Shown one piece after another: positions 53,312 through 64,000 of a stretch of DNA of 64,000 nt; positions within the stretch are counted from its first letter, which is position 1; every line of letters begins with the position of its first letter. Source of the stretch: Auanema rhodensis (taxonomy: Eukaryota > Nematoda > Chromadorea > Rhabditida > Rhabditidae); contig OZ059895.1 in NCBI GenBank assembly GCA_964057225.1, forward strand, positions 682,001 to 746,000, written 5' to 3'. The translations under genes were made by a program, and so were the position numbers. The notes beneath the pieces are model-generated. The model was not told where the DNA came from and did not search any database. It worked only from the letters and a program-made list of their open reading frames with translations.

Positions 53312-54364
53312 TGATGCATTAGTGTATGTTGAGTTTCCATGTACACTCAACATTGCTTCCAAAAACATTTTGACAAAAATTTTTTCGAAACATTTCAAAA
53401 TAATTTAGCAAAAAGTAGATGTTTTTAGATTCCTTTTTTCAAGGCAAAGACGATGGACAATGTTATTCAACGAAAAAATTAATTCTTCAGGGTGAAAATC
53501 GAGGATATAAGTGTGAACTTATATCAGTTGATATCTCGGTCCATTTTTAAGCTAGCGCAAATCTGATAACACAAATCGACGCAGCTTAAAAATCCGCATC
53601 GAATGCACTATACTACATTGAGAAACGCTTAATACAAAAATTAGTTATGATCGTTTGAAAAATGATGCATTAGTGTATGTTGAGTTTCCATGTACACTCA
53701 ACATTGCTTCCAAAAACATTTTGACAAAAATTTTTTCGAAAAATTTCAAAATAATTTAGCAAAAAGTAGATGTTTTTAGATTCCTTTTTTTGAGGCAAAG
53801 ACGATGGACAATGTTATTCAACGAAAAAATTAATTCTTCAGGGTGAAAATTGAGGATATAAGTGTGAACTTATATCAGTTGATATCTCGGTGCATTTTTA
53901 AGTTAGCGCAAATCTGATAACACAGATCGACGCAGCTTAAAAATCCGCATCGAATGCACTATACTACATTGAGAAACGCTTAATACAAAAATTAGTTATG
54001 ATCGTTTGAAAAATGATGCATTAGTGTATGTTGAGTTTCCATGTACACTCAACATTGCTTCCAAAAACATTTTGACAAAAATTTTTTCGAAAAATTTCAA
54101 AATAATTTAGCAAAAAGTAGATGTTTTTAGATTCCTTTTTTTGAGGCAAAGACGATGGACAATGTTATTCAACGAAAAAATTAATTCTTCAGGGTGAAAA
54201 TCGAGGATATAAGTGTGAACTTATATCAGTTGATATCTCGGTGCATTTTTAAGTTAGCGCAAATCTGATAACACAGATCGACGCAGCTTAAAAATCCGCA
54301 TCGAATGCACTATACTACATTGAGAAACGCTTAATACAAAAATTAGTTATGATCGTTTGAAAAA

Positions 54365-56470
54365 TGATGCATTAGTGTATGTTGAGTTTCCATGTACACT
54401 CAACATTGCTTCCAAAAACATTTTGACAAAAATTTTTTCGAAAAATTTCAAAATAATTTAGCAAAAAGTAGATGTTTTTAGATTCCTTTTTTTGAGGCAA
54501 AGACGATGGACAATGTTATTCAACGAAAAAATTAATTCTTCAGGGTGAAAATCGAGGATATAAGTGTGAACTTATATCAGTTGATATCTCGGTGCATTTT
54601 TAAGTTAGCGCAAATCTGATAACACAAATCGACGCAGCTTAAAAATCCGCATCGAATGCACTATACTACATTGAGAAACGCTTAATACAAAAATTAGTTA
54701 TGATCGTTTGAAAAATGATGCAATAGTGTATGTTGAGTTTCCATGTACACTCAACATTGCTTCCAAAAACATTTTGACAAAAATTTTTTCGAAACATTTC
54801 AAAATAATTTAGCAAAAAGTAGAAGTTTTTAGATTCCTTTTTTCAAGGCAAAGACGATGGACAATGTTATTCAACGAAAAAATTAATTCTTCAGGGAGAA
54901 AATCGAGGATATAAGTGTGAACTTATATCAGTTGATATCTCGGTGCATTTTTAAGCTAGCGCAAATCTGATAACACAAATCGACGCAGCTTAAAAATCCG
55001 CATCGAATGCACTATACTACATTGAGAAACGCTTAATACAAAAATTAGTTATGATCGTTTGAAAAATGATGCATTAGTGTATGTTGAGTTTCCATGTACA
55101 CTCAACATTGCTTCCAAAAACATTTTGACAAAAATTTTTTCGAAAAATTTCAAAATAATTTAGCAAAAAGTAGATGTTTTTAGATTCCTTTTTTTGAGGC
55201 AAAGACGATGGACAATGTTATTCAACGAAAAAATTAATTCTTCAGGGTGAAAATTGAGGATATAAGTGTGAACTTATATCAGTTGATATCTCGGTGCATT
55301 TTTAAGTTAGCGCAAATCTGATAACAGAGATCGACGCAGCTTAAAAATCCGCATCGAATGCACTATACTACATTGAGAAACGCTTAATACAAAAATTAGT
55401 TATGATCGTTTGAAAAATGATGCATTAGTGTATGTTGAGTTTCCATGTACACTCAACATTGCTTCCAAAAACATTTTGACAAAAATTTTTTCGAAACATT
55501 TCAAAATAATTTAGCAAAAAGTAGATGTTTTTAGATTCCTTTTTTTGAGGCAAAGACGATGGACAATGTTATTCAACGAAAAAATTAATTCTTCAGGGTG
55601 AAAATCGAGGATATAAGTGTGAACTTATATCAGTTGATATCTCGGTGCATTTTTAAGTTAGCGCAAATCTGATAACACAAATCGACGCAGCTTAAAAATC
55701 CGCATCGAATGCACTATACTACATTGAGAAACGCTTAATACAAAAATTAGTTATGATCGTTTGAAAAATGATGCAATAGTGTATGTTGAGTTTCCATGTA
55801 CACTCAACATTGCTTCCAAAAACATTTTGACAAAAATTTTTTCGAAACATTTCAAAATAATTTAGCAAAAAGTAGAAGTTTTTAGATTCCTTTTTTCAAG
55901 GCAAAGACGATGGACAATGTTATTCAACGAAAAAATTAATTCTTCAGGGAGAAAATCGAGGATATAAGTGTGAACTTATATCAGTTGATATCTCGGTGCA
56001 TTTTTAAGCTAGCGCAAATCTGATAACACAAATCGACGCAGCTTAAAAATCCGCATCGAATGCACTATACTACATTGAGAAACGCTTAATACAAAAATTA
56101 GTTATGATCGTTTGAAAAATGATGCATTAGTGTATGTTGAGTTTCCATGTACACTCAACATTGCTTCCAAAAACATTTTGACAAAAATTTTTTCGAAAAA
56201 TTTCAAAATAATTTAGCAAAAAGTAAATGTTTTTAGATTCCTTTTTTTGAGGCAAAGACGATGGACAATGTTATTCAACGAAAAAATTAATTCTTCAGGG
56301 TGAAAATTGAGGATATAAGTGTGAACTTATATCAGTTGATCTCTCGGTGCATTTTTAAGTTAGCGCAAATCTGATAACACAGATCGACGCAGCTTAAAAA
56401 TTCGGATCGAATGCACTATACTACATTGAGAAACGCTTAATACAAAAATTAGTTATGATCGTTTGAAAAA
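54365..56470 (+). repeat. Six-monomer block, copy 1 (M156-M161)
   Basis: Repeats at 57525-59630 (M165-M170), offset 3160 bp, nine monomers plus the extra base of M162. Shared order: CACAAATCG, GCAATAG, AATTGAGG with ACAGAG, CGAAACAT with CACAAATCG, GCAATAG, GTAAATG. M161 ends AATTCGGATCG and CTTAATAC; M170 ends CTTACAAAT and CTTGATAC. Confidence 0.88.
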
Positions 56471-56822
56471 TGATGCATTAGTGTATGTTGAGTTTCCATG
56501 TACACTCAACATTGCTTCCAAAAACATTTTGACAAAAATTTTTTCGAAAAATTTCAAAAAAATGTAGCAAAAAGTAGATGTTTTTAGATTCCTTTTTTCA
56601 AGGCGAAGACGATGGACAAAGTTATTCAACGAAAAAAATTGATTCTTCAGGGTGAAAATCGAGGATATAAGTGTGAACTTATATCAGTTGATATCTCGGT
56701 GCATTTTTAAGTTAGCGCAAATCTGATAACACAGATCGACGCAGCTTACAAATCCGCATCGAATGCACTATACTACATTGAGAAACGCTTAATACAAAAA
56801 TTAGTTATGATCGTTTGAAAAA
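56471..56822 (+). repeat. 352-bp monomer M162
   Basis: One extra A in CGAAAAAAATTG and CAAAAAAATGTAG, as in M128, but ending CTTAATAC. It is an isolated member of that subtype inside domain 6. Confidence 0.88.
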
Positions 56823-57524
56823 TGATGCATTAGTGTATGTTGAGTTTCCATGTACACTCAACATTGCTTCCAAAAACATTTTGACAAAAATTTTTTCGAA
56901 ACATTTCAAAATAATTTAGCAAAAAGTAGATGTTTTTAGATTCCTTTTTTCAAGGCAAAGACGATGGACAATGTTATTCAACGAAAAAATTAATTCTTCA
57001 GGGTGAAAATCGAGGATATAAGTGTGAACTTATATCAGTTGATATCTCGGTCCATTTTTAAGCTAGCGCAAATCTGATAACACAAATCGACGCAGCTTAA
57101 AAATCCGCATCGAATGCACTATACTACATTGAGAAACGCTTAATACAAAAATTAGTTATGATCGTTTGAAAAATGATGCATTAGTGTATGTTGAGTTTCC
57201 ATGTACACTCAACATTGCTTCCAAAAACATTTTGACAAAAATTTTTTCGAAAAATTTCAAAATAATTTAGCAAAAAGTAGATGTTTTTAGATTCCTTTTT
57301 TTGAGGCAAAGACGATGGACAATGTTATTCAACGAAAAAATTAATTCTTCAGGGTGAAAATTGAGGATATAAGTGTGAACTTATATCAGTTGATATCTCG
57401 GTGCATTTTTAAGTTAGCGCAAATCTGATAACACAGATCGACGCAGCTTAAAAATCCGCATCGAATGCACTATACTACATTGAGAAACGCTTAATACAAA
57501 AATTAGTTATGATCGTTTGAAAAA

Positions 57525-59630
57525 TGATGCATTAGTGTATGTTGAGTTTCCATGTACACTCAACATTGCTTCCAAAAACATTTTGACAAAAATTTTTTCG
57601 AAAAATTTCAAAATAATTTAGCAAAAAGTAGATGTTTTTAGATTCCTTTTTTTGAGGCAAAGACGATGGACAATGTTATTCAACGAAAAAATTAATTCTT
57701 CAGGGTGAAAATCGAGGATATAAGTGTGAACTTATATCAGTTGATATCTCGGTGCATTTTTAAGTTAGCGCAAATCTGATAACACAAATCGACGCAGCTT
57801 AAAAATCCGCATCGAATGCACTATACTACATTGAGAAACGCTTAATACAAAAATTAGTTATGATCGTTTGAAAAATGATGCAATAGTGTATGTTGAGTTT
57901 CCATGTACACTCAACATTGCTTCCAAAAACATTTTGACAAAAATTTTTTCGAAACATTTCAAAATAATTTAGCAAAAAGTAGAAGTTTTTAGATTCCTTT
58001 TTTCAAGGCAAAGACGATGGACAATGTTATTCAACGAAAAAATTAATTCTTCAGGGAGAAAGTCGAGGATATAAGTGTGAACTTATATCAGTTGATATCT
58101 CGGTGCATTTTTAAGCTAGCGCAAATCTGATAACACAAATCGACGCAGCTTAAAAATCCGCATCGAATGCACTATACTACATTGAGAAACGCTTAATACA
58201 AAAATTAGTTATGATCGTTTGAAAAATGATGCATTAGTGTATGTTGAGTTTCCATGTACACTCAACATTGCTTCCAAAAACATTTTGACAAAAATTTTTT
58301 CGAAAAATTTCAAAATAATTTAGCAAAAAGTAGATGTTTTTAGATTCCTTTTTTTGAGGCAAAGACGATGGACAATGTTATTCAACGAAAAAATTAATTC
58401 TTCAGGGTGAAAATTGAGGATATAAGTGTGAACTTATATCAGTTGATATCTCGATGCATTTTTAAGTTAGCGCAAATCTGATAACAGAGATCGACGCAGC
58501 TTAAAAATCCGCATCGAATGCACTATACTACATTGAGAAACGCTTAATACAAAAATTAGTTATGATCGTTTGAAAAATGATGCATTAGTGTATGTTGAGT
58601 TTCCATGTACACTCAACATTGCTTCCAAAAACATTTTGACAAAAATTTTTTCGAAACATTTCAAAATAATTTAGCAAAAAGTAGATGCTTTTAGATTCCT
58701 TTTTTTGAGGCAAAGACGATGGACAATGTTATTCAACGAAAAAATTAATTCTTCAGGGTGAAAATCGAGGATATAAGTGTGAACTTATATCAGTTGATAT
58801 CTCGGTGCATTTTTAAGTTAGCGCAAATCTGATAACACAAATCGACGCAGCTTAAAAATCCGCATCGAATGCACTATACTACATTGAGAAACGCTTAATA
58901 CAAAAATTAGTTATGATCGTTTGAAAAATGATGCAATAGTGTATGTTGAGTTTCCATGTACACTCAACATTGCTTCCAAAAACATTTTGACAAAAATTTT
59001 TTCGAAACATTTCAAAATAATTTAGCAAAAAGTAGAAGTTTTTAGATTCCTTTTTTCAAGGCAAAGACGATGGACAATGTTATTCAACGAAAAAATTAAT
59101 TCTTCAGGGAGAAAATCGAGGATATAAGTGTGAACTTATATCAGTTGATATCTCGGTGCATTTTTAAGCTAGCGCAAATCTGATAACACAAATCGACGCA
59201 GCTTAAAAATCCGCATCGAATGCACTATACTACATTGAGAAACGCTTAATACAAAAATTAGTTATGATCGTTTGAAAAATGATGCATTAGTGTATGTTGA
59301 GTTTCCATGTACACTCAACATTGCTTCCAAAAACATTTTGACAAAAATTTTTTCGAAAAATTTCAAAATAATTTAGCAAAAAGTAAATGTTTTTAGATTC
59401 CTTTTTTTGAGGCAAAGACGATGGACAATGTTATTCAACGAAAAAATTAATTCTTCAGGGTGAAAATTGAGGATATAAGTGTGAACTTATATCAGTTGAT
59501 ATCTCGGTGCATTTTTAAGTTAGCGCAAATCTGATAACACAGATCGACGCAGCTTACAAATCCGCATCGAATGCACTATACTACATTGAGAAACGCTTGA
59601 TACAAAAATTAGTTATGATCGTTTGAAAAA
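57525..59630 (+). repeat. Six-monomer block, copy 2 (M165-M170)
   Basis: Partner of M156-M161. Private changes are GGGAGAAAGTC in M166, TCGATGCA in M167 and GATGCTTTTA in M168. Within each copy a GCAATAG monomer occurs twice, three units apart, so an older three-monomer duplication is nested inside. Confidence 0.88.
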
Positions 59631-59960
59631 TGATGCATTAGTGTATGTTGAGTTTCCATGTACACTCAACATTGCTTCCAAAAACATTTTGACAAAAATT
59701 TTTTCGAAAAATTTCAAAATAATTTAGCAAAAAGTAGATGTTTTTAGATTCCATTTTTCAAGGCAAAGACAAAAAATTAATTCTTCAGGGTGAAAATCGA
59801 GGATATAAGTGTGAACTTATATCAGTTGATATCTCGGTGCATTTTTAAGCTAGCGCAAATCTGATAACACAGATCGACGCAGCTTAAAAATCCGCATCGA
59901 GTGCACTATACTACATTGAGAAACGCTTAATACAAAAATTAGTTTTGATCGTTTGAAAAA
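59631..59960 (+). repeat. 330-bp monomer M171 (21-bp deletion)
   Basis: Third copy of the deletion, junction at 59770/59771, 12966 bp after the second. Confidence 0.95.
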
Positions 59961-62900
59961 TGATGCATTAGTGTATGTTGAGTTTCCATGTACACTCAAC
60001 ATTGCTTCCAAAAACATTTTGACAAAAATTTTTTCGAAAAATTTCAAAATAATTTAGCAAAAAGTAGATGTTTTTAGATTTCTTTTTTCAAGGCAAAGAC
60101 GATGGACAATGTTATTCAACGAAAAAATTAATTCTTCAGGGTGAAAATCGAGGATATAAGTGTGAACTTATATCAGTTGATATCTCGGTGCATTTTTAAG
60201 CTAGCGCAAATCTGATAACACAGATCGACGCAGCTTAAAAATCCGCATCGAGTGCACTACACTACATTGAGAAACGCTTAATACAAAAATTAGTTATGAT
60301 CGTTTGAAAAATGATGCATTAGTGTATGTTGAGTTTCCATGTACACTCAACATTGCTTCCAAAAACATTTTGACAAAAATTTTTTCGAAAAATTTCAAAA
60401 TAATGTAGCAAAAAGTAGATGTTTTTAGATTCCTTTTTTCAAGGCGAAGACGATGGACAAAGTTATTCAACGAAAAAATTGATTCTTCAGGGTGAAAATC
60501 GAGGATATAAGTGTGAACTTATATCAGTTGATAACTCGGTGCATTTTTAAGTTAGCGCAAATCTGATAACACAGATCGACGCAGCTTAAAAATCCGCATC
60601 GAATGCACTATACTACATTAAGAAACGCTAAATACAAAAATTAGTTATGATCGTTTGAAAAATGATGCATTAGTGTATGTTGAGTTTCCATGTACACTCA
60701 ACATTGCTTCCAAAAACATTTTGACAAAAATTTTTTCGAAAAATTTCAAAATAATGTAGCAAAAAGTAGATGTTTTTAGATTCCTTTTTTTGAGGCAAAG
60801 ACGATGGACAATGTTATTCAACGAAAAAATTAATTCTTCAGGGTGAAAATCGAGGATATAAGTGTGAACTTATATCAGTTGATATCTCGGTGCATTTTTA
60901 AGTTAGCGCAAATCTGATAACACAGATCGACGCAGCTTAAAAATTCGGATCGAATGCACTATACTACATTGAGAAACGCTTAATACAAAAATTAGTTATG
61001 ATCGTTTGAAAAATGATGCATTAGTGTATGTTGAGTTTCCATGTACACTCAACATTGCTTCCAAAAACATTTTGACAAAAATTTTTTCGAAAAATTTCAA
61101 AATAATTTAGCAAAAAGTAGATGTTTTTAGATTCCATTTTTCAAGGCAAAGACAATGGACAATGTTATTCAACGAAAAAAATGATTCTTCAGGGTGAAAA
61201 TCGAGGATATAAGTGTAAACTTATATCAGTTGATATCTCGGTGCATTTTTAAGCTAGCGCAAATATGATAACACAGATCGACGCAGCTTAAAAATCCGCA
61301 TCGAATGCACTATACTACATTGAGAAACGCTTAATACAAAAATTTGTTATGATCGTTTGAAAAATGATGCATTAGTGTATGTTGAGTTTCCATGTACACT
61401 CAACATTGCTTCCAAAAACATTTTGACAAAAATTTTTTCGAAACATTTCAAAATAATTTAGCAAAAAGTAGATGTTTTTAGATTCCTTTTTTCAAGGCAA
61501 AGACGATGGACAATGTTATTCAACGAAAAAATTAATTCTTCAGGGAGAAAATCGAGGATATAAGTGTGAACTTATATCAGTTGATATCTCGGTGCATTTT
61601 TAAGTTAGCGCAAATCTGATAACACAGATCGACGCAGCTTAAAAATTCGGATCGAATGCACTATACTTCATTGAAAAACGCTTAATACAAAAATTAGTTA
61701 TGATCGTTTGAAAAATGATGCATTAGTGTATGTTGAGTTTCCATGTACACTCAACATTGCTTCCAAAAACATTTTGACAAAAAGTTTTTCGAAAAATTTC
61801 AAAATAATTTAGCAAAAAGTAGATGTTTTTAGATTTTTTTTTTCAAGGCAAAGACGATGGACAATGTTATTCAACGAAAAAATTAATTCTTCAGGGTGAA
61901 AATCGAGGATATAAGTGTGAACTTATATCAGTTGATATCTCGGTGCATTTTTAAGTTAGCGCAAATCTGATAACACAGATCGACGCAGCTTAAAAATTCG
62001 GATCGAATGCACTATACTACATTGAGAAACGCTTAATACAAAAATTAGTTATGATCGTTTGAAAAATGATGCATTAGTGTATGTTGAGTTTCCATGTACA
62101 CTCAACATTGCTTCCAAAAACATTTTGACAAAAATTTTTTCGAAAAATTTCAAAATAATTTAGCAAAAAGTAGATGTTTTTAGATTCCATTTTTCAAGGC
62201 AAAGACAATGGACAATGTTATTCAACGAAAAAAATGATTCTTCAGGGTGAAAATCGAGGATATAAGTGTGAACTTATATCAGTTGATATCTCGGTGCATT
62301 TTAAAGCTAGCGCAAATATGATAACACAGATCGACGCAGCTTAAAAATCCGCATCGAATGCACTATACTACATTGAGAAACGCTTAATACAAAAATTTGT
62401 TATGATCGTTTGAAAAATGATGCATTAGTGTATGTTGAGCTTCCATGTACACTCAACATTGCTTCCAAAAACATTTTGACAAAAATTTTTTCGAAACATT
62501 TCAAAATAATTTAGCAAAAAGTAGATGTTTTTAGATTCCTTTTTTCAAGGCAAAGACGATGGACAATGTTATTCAACGAAAAAATTAATTCTTCAGGGAG
62601 AAAATCGAGGATATAAGTGTGAACTTATATCAGTTGATATCTCGGTGCATTTTTAAGCTAGCGCAAATCTGATAACACAGATCGACGCAGCTTAAAAATC
62701 CGCATCGAGTGCACTATACTACATTGAGAAACGCTTAATACAAAAATTAGTTATGATCGTTTGAAAAATGATGCATTAGTGTATGTTGAGTTTCCATGTA
62801 CACTCAACATTGCTTCCAAAAACATTTTGACAAAAATTTTTTCGAAAAATTTCAAAATAATGTAGCAAAAAGTAGATGTTTTTAGATTCCTTTTTTCAAG

Positions 62901-63821
62901 GCGAAGACGATGGACAAAGTTATTCAACGAAAAAATTGATTCTTCAGGGTGAAAATCGAGGATATAAGTGTGAACTTATATCAGTTGATAACTCGGTGCA
63001 TTTTTAAGTTAGCGCAAATCTGATAACACAGATCGACGCAGCTTAAAAATCCGCATCGAATGCACTATACTACATTGAGAAACGCTTAATACAAAAATTA
63101 GTTATGAACGTTTGAAAAATGATGCATTAGTGTATGTTGAGTTTCCATGTACACTCAACATTGCTTCCAAAAACATTTTGACAAAAATTTTTTCGAAACA
63201 TTTCAAAATAATTTAGCAAAAAGTAGATGTTTTTAGATTTCATTTTTCAAGGCAAAGACGATAGACAATGTTATTCAACGAAAAAACTAATTCTTCAGGG
63301 TGAAAATCGAGGATATAAGTGTGAACTTATATCAGTTGATATCTCGGTGCATTTTTAAGCTAGCGCAAATATGATAACACAGATCGACGCAGCTTAAAAA
63401 TCCGCATCGAATGCACTATACTACATTGAGAAACGCTTAATACAAAAATTAGTTATGATCGTTTGAAAAATGATGCATTAGTGTATGTTGAGTTTCCATG
63501 TACACTCAACATTGCTTCCAAAAACATTTTGACAAAAATTTTTTCGAAACATTTCAAAATAATTTAGCAAAAAGTAGATGTTTTTAGATTCCTTTTTTCA
63601 AGGCAAAGACGATGGACAATGTTATTCAACGAAAAAATTAATTCTTCAGGGAGAAAATCGAGGATATAAGTGTGAACTTATATCAGTTGATATCTCGGTC
63701 CATTTTTAAGCTAGCGCAAATCTGATAACACAAATCGACGCAGCTTAAAAATCCGCATCGAATGCACTATACTACATTGAGAAACGCTTAATACAAAAAT
63801 TAGTTATGATCGTTTGAAAAA
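59631..63821 (+). repeat. Twelve-monomer block, copy 2 (M171-M182)
   Basis: Second copy of M134-M145, 4191 bp. It probably runs past the window's right edge. The end of M170 (CTTACAAAT, CTTGATAC) matches M133 rather than its own relative M161, so the left breakpoint lies inside M170. Confidence 0.92.
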
Positions 63822-64000
63822 TGATGCATTAGTGTATGTTGAGTTTCCATGTACACTCAACATTGCTTCCAAAAACATTTTGACAAAAATTTTTTCGAAA
63901 CATTTCAAAATAATTTAGCAAAAAGTAGATGTTTTTAGATTCCTTTTTTCAAGGCAAAGACGATGGACAATGTTATTCAACGAAAAAATTAATTCTTCAG
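63822..64000 (+). repeat. Partial monomer M183 at the window edge
   Basis: The first 179 bp of a CGAAACATT-type monomer, cut by the window at TTCTTCAG. It fits either M146 or M153, which are alike over this part. The array clearly continues to the right, and since the window opens at a monomer start with no junction, probably to the left as well. Confidence 0.9.

Larger units (their letters stand above)
1..64000 (+). repeat. 351-bp satellite DNA array, 182 complete monomers plus one partial
   Basis: Every 351 bp the sequence restarts with TGATGCATTAGTGTATGTTG or a near copy, always in the same orientation, from the first to the last base. Summing the length variants I found (two +2, four +1, six -1, three -21) gives exactly the start of M183 at 63822, so the phasing is internally consistent. 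Monomers differ from one another at a modest number of shared diagnostic sites, and neighbouring blocks are often near-identical, which indicates recent homogenisation. I see no unique sequence or mobile element anywhere. Monomer 1 has about 32% G+C and long A and T runs. Such arrays normally lie in heterochromatin around centromeres or in subtelomeres; the location here is inference. Family name unknown to me. Confidence 0.98.
47697..64000 (+). repeat. Array domain 6 (M137-M183): GAAACATT, TTTGAGG and TTCGGATCG subtypes
   Basis: Subtypes largely confined to this domain are CGAAACATTTC (for example M139, M144-M146, M151-M153), CTTTTTTTGAGG (M137, M154-M156, M158, M159, M161, M164, M165, M167, M168, M170, M174), GGGAGAAAATC, CACAAATCG, AATTCGGATCG, and a run of ten T after AGA in M140, M147 and M177. 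Four other monomers start TGATGCAATAG and carry AGAAGTTTTT (M157, M160, M166, M169). Nearly all end CTTAATACAAAA. No gene is present. Confidence 0.88.

Noticed and set aside
59850-60047. Third identical 65-codon frame
   Set aside because: Copy through the 12966-bp-offset block duplication.
1-64000. CRISPR array
   Set aside because: The whole unit repeats with no unique spacers, and the unit is far longer than CRISPR repeats.

Overview
The whole 64 kb window is one uninterrupted, head-to-tail tandem array of an AT-rich satellite DNA with a 351-bp monomer. I phased it by hand from the start of the window, where TGATGCATTA is taken as monomer position 1. It holds 182 complete monomers (M1 to M182) and the first 179 bp of M183. 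I see no gene, RNA gene, transposon, CRISPR array, spacer or unrelated insertion, and no inversion of orientation. The few short open frames are accidents of the repeat.

Organism: this is eukaryotic constitutive heterochromatin, for example a centromeric or pericentromeric block. I do not recognise the family. Monomer 1 is about 32% G+C, yet has 13 CpGs (observed/expected about 1.4 by hand count). A heavily methylated plant or vertebrate satellite would normally have lost CpGs, so an invertebrate such as an insect is more likely. That is inference.

Monomer starts: M1-M54 at 1+351(n-1); M55-M58 from 18957; M59-M97 from 20363; M98-M103 from 34051; M104-M110 from 36156; M111-M114 from 38612; M115-M118 from 40017; M119-M121 from 41420; M122-M128 from 42472; M129 at 44930; M130-M133 from 45260; M134 at 46665; M135-M142 from 46995; M143-M162 from 49802; M163-M171 from 56823; M172-M183 from 59961, each in 351-bp steps. 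Fifteen length variants (two of 353 bp, four of 352, six of 350, three of 330) account for the total 61-bp departure from a perfect 351-bp grid.

Layout by shared variants: domain 1 (1-18603) mixes several monomer types and holds 5-, 8- and 17-monomer duplications. Domain 2 (18604-25627) has a two-base insertion subtype and a CCATTTTCC subtype. Domain 3 (25628-33349) is defined by loss of the NsiI site and by a HindIII-bearing monomer every 2 to 4 units. Domain 4 (33350-42822) carries a three-monomer cassette with a 350-bp monomer. Domain 5 (42823-47696) contains 2- and 5-monomer tandem duplications and the first two copies of a 21-bp deletion. Domain 6 (47697-64000) has the GAAACATT and TTTGAGG subtypes and large 7-, 9- and 37-monomer-offset duplications.

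There is no single fixed higher-order period. The array is a patchwork of nested segmental duplications (702 bp to about 4.2 kb), as expected from unequal exchange and conversion. Each monomer has conserved symmetric elements: overlapping dyads at 10-42, a TTTTTCGAAAAA palindrome at 70-81, and a 9-bp hairpin with a GTGA tetraloop at 193-214 that overlaps a second dyad. These are the best candidates for function.
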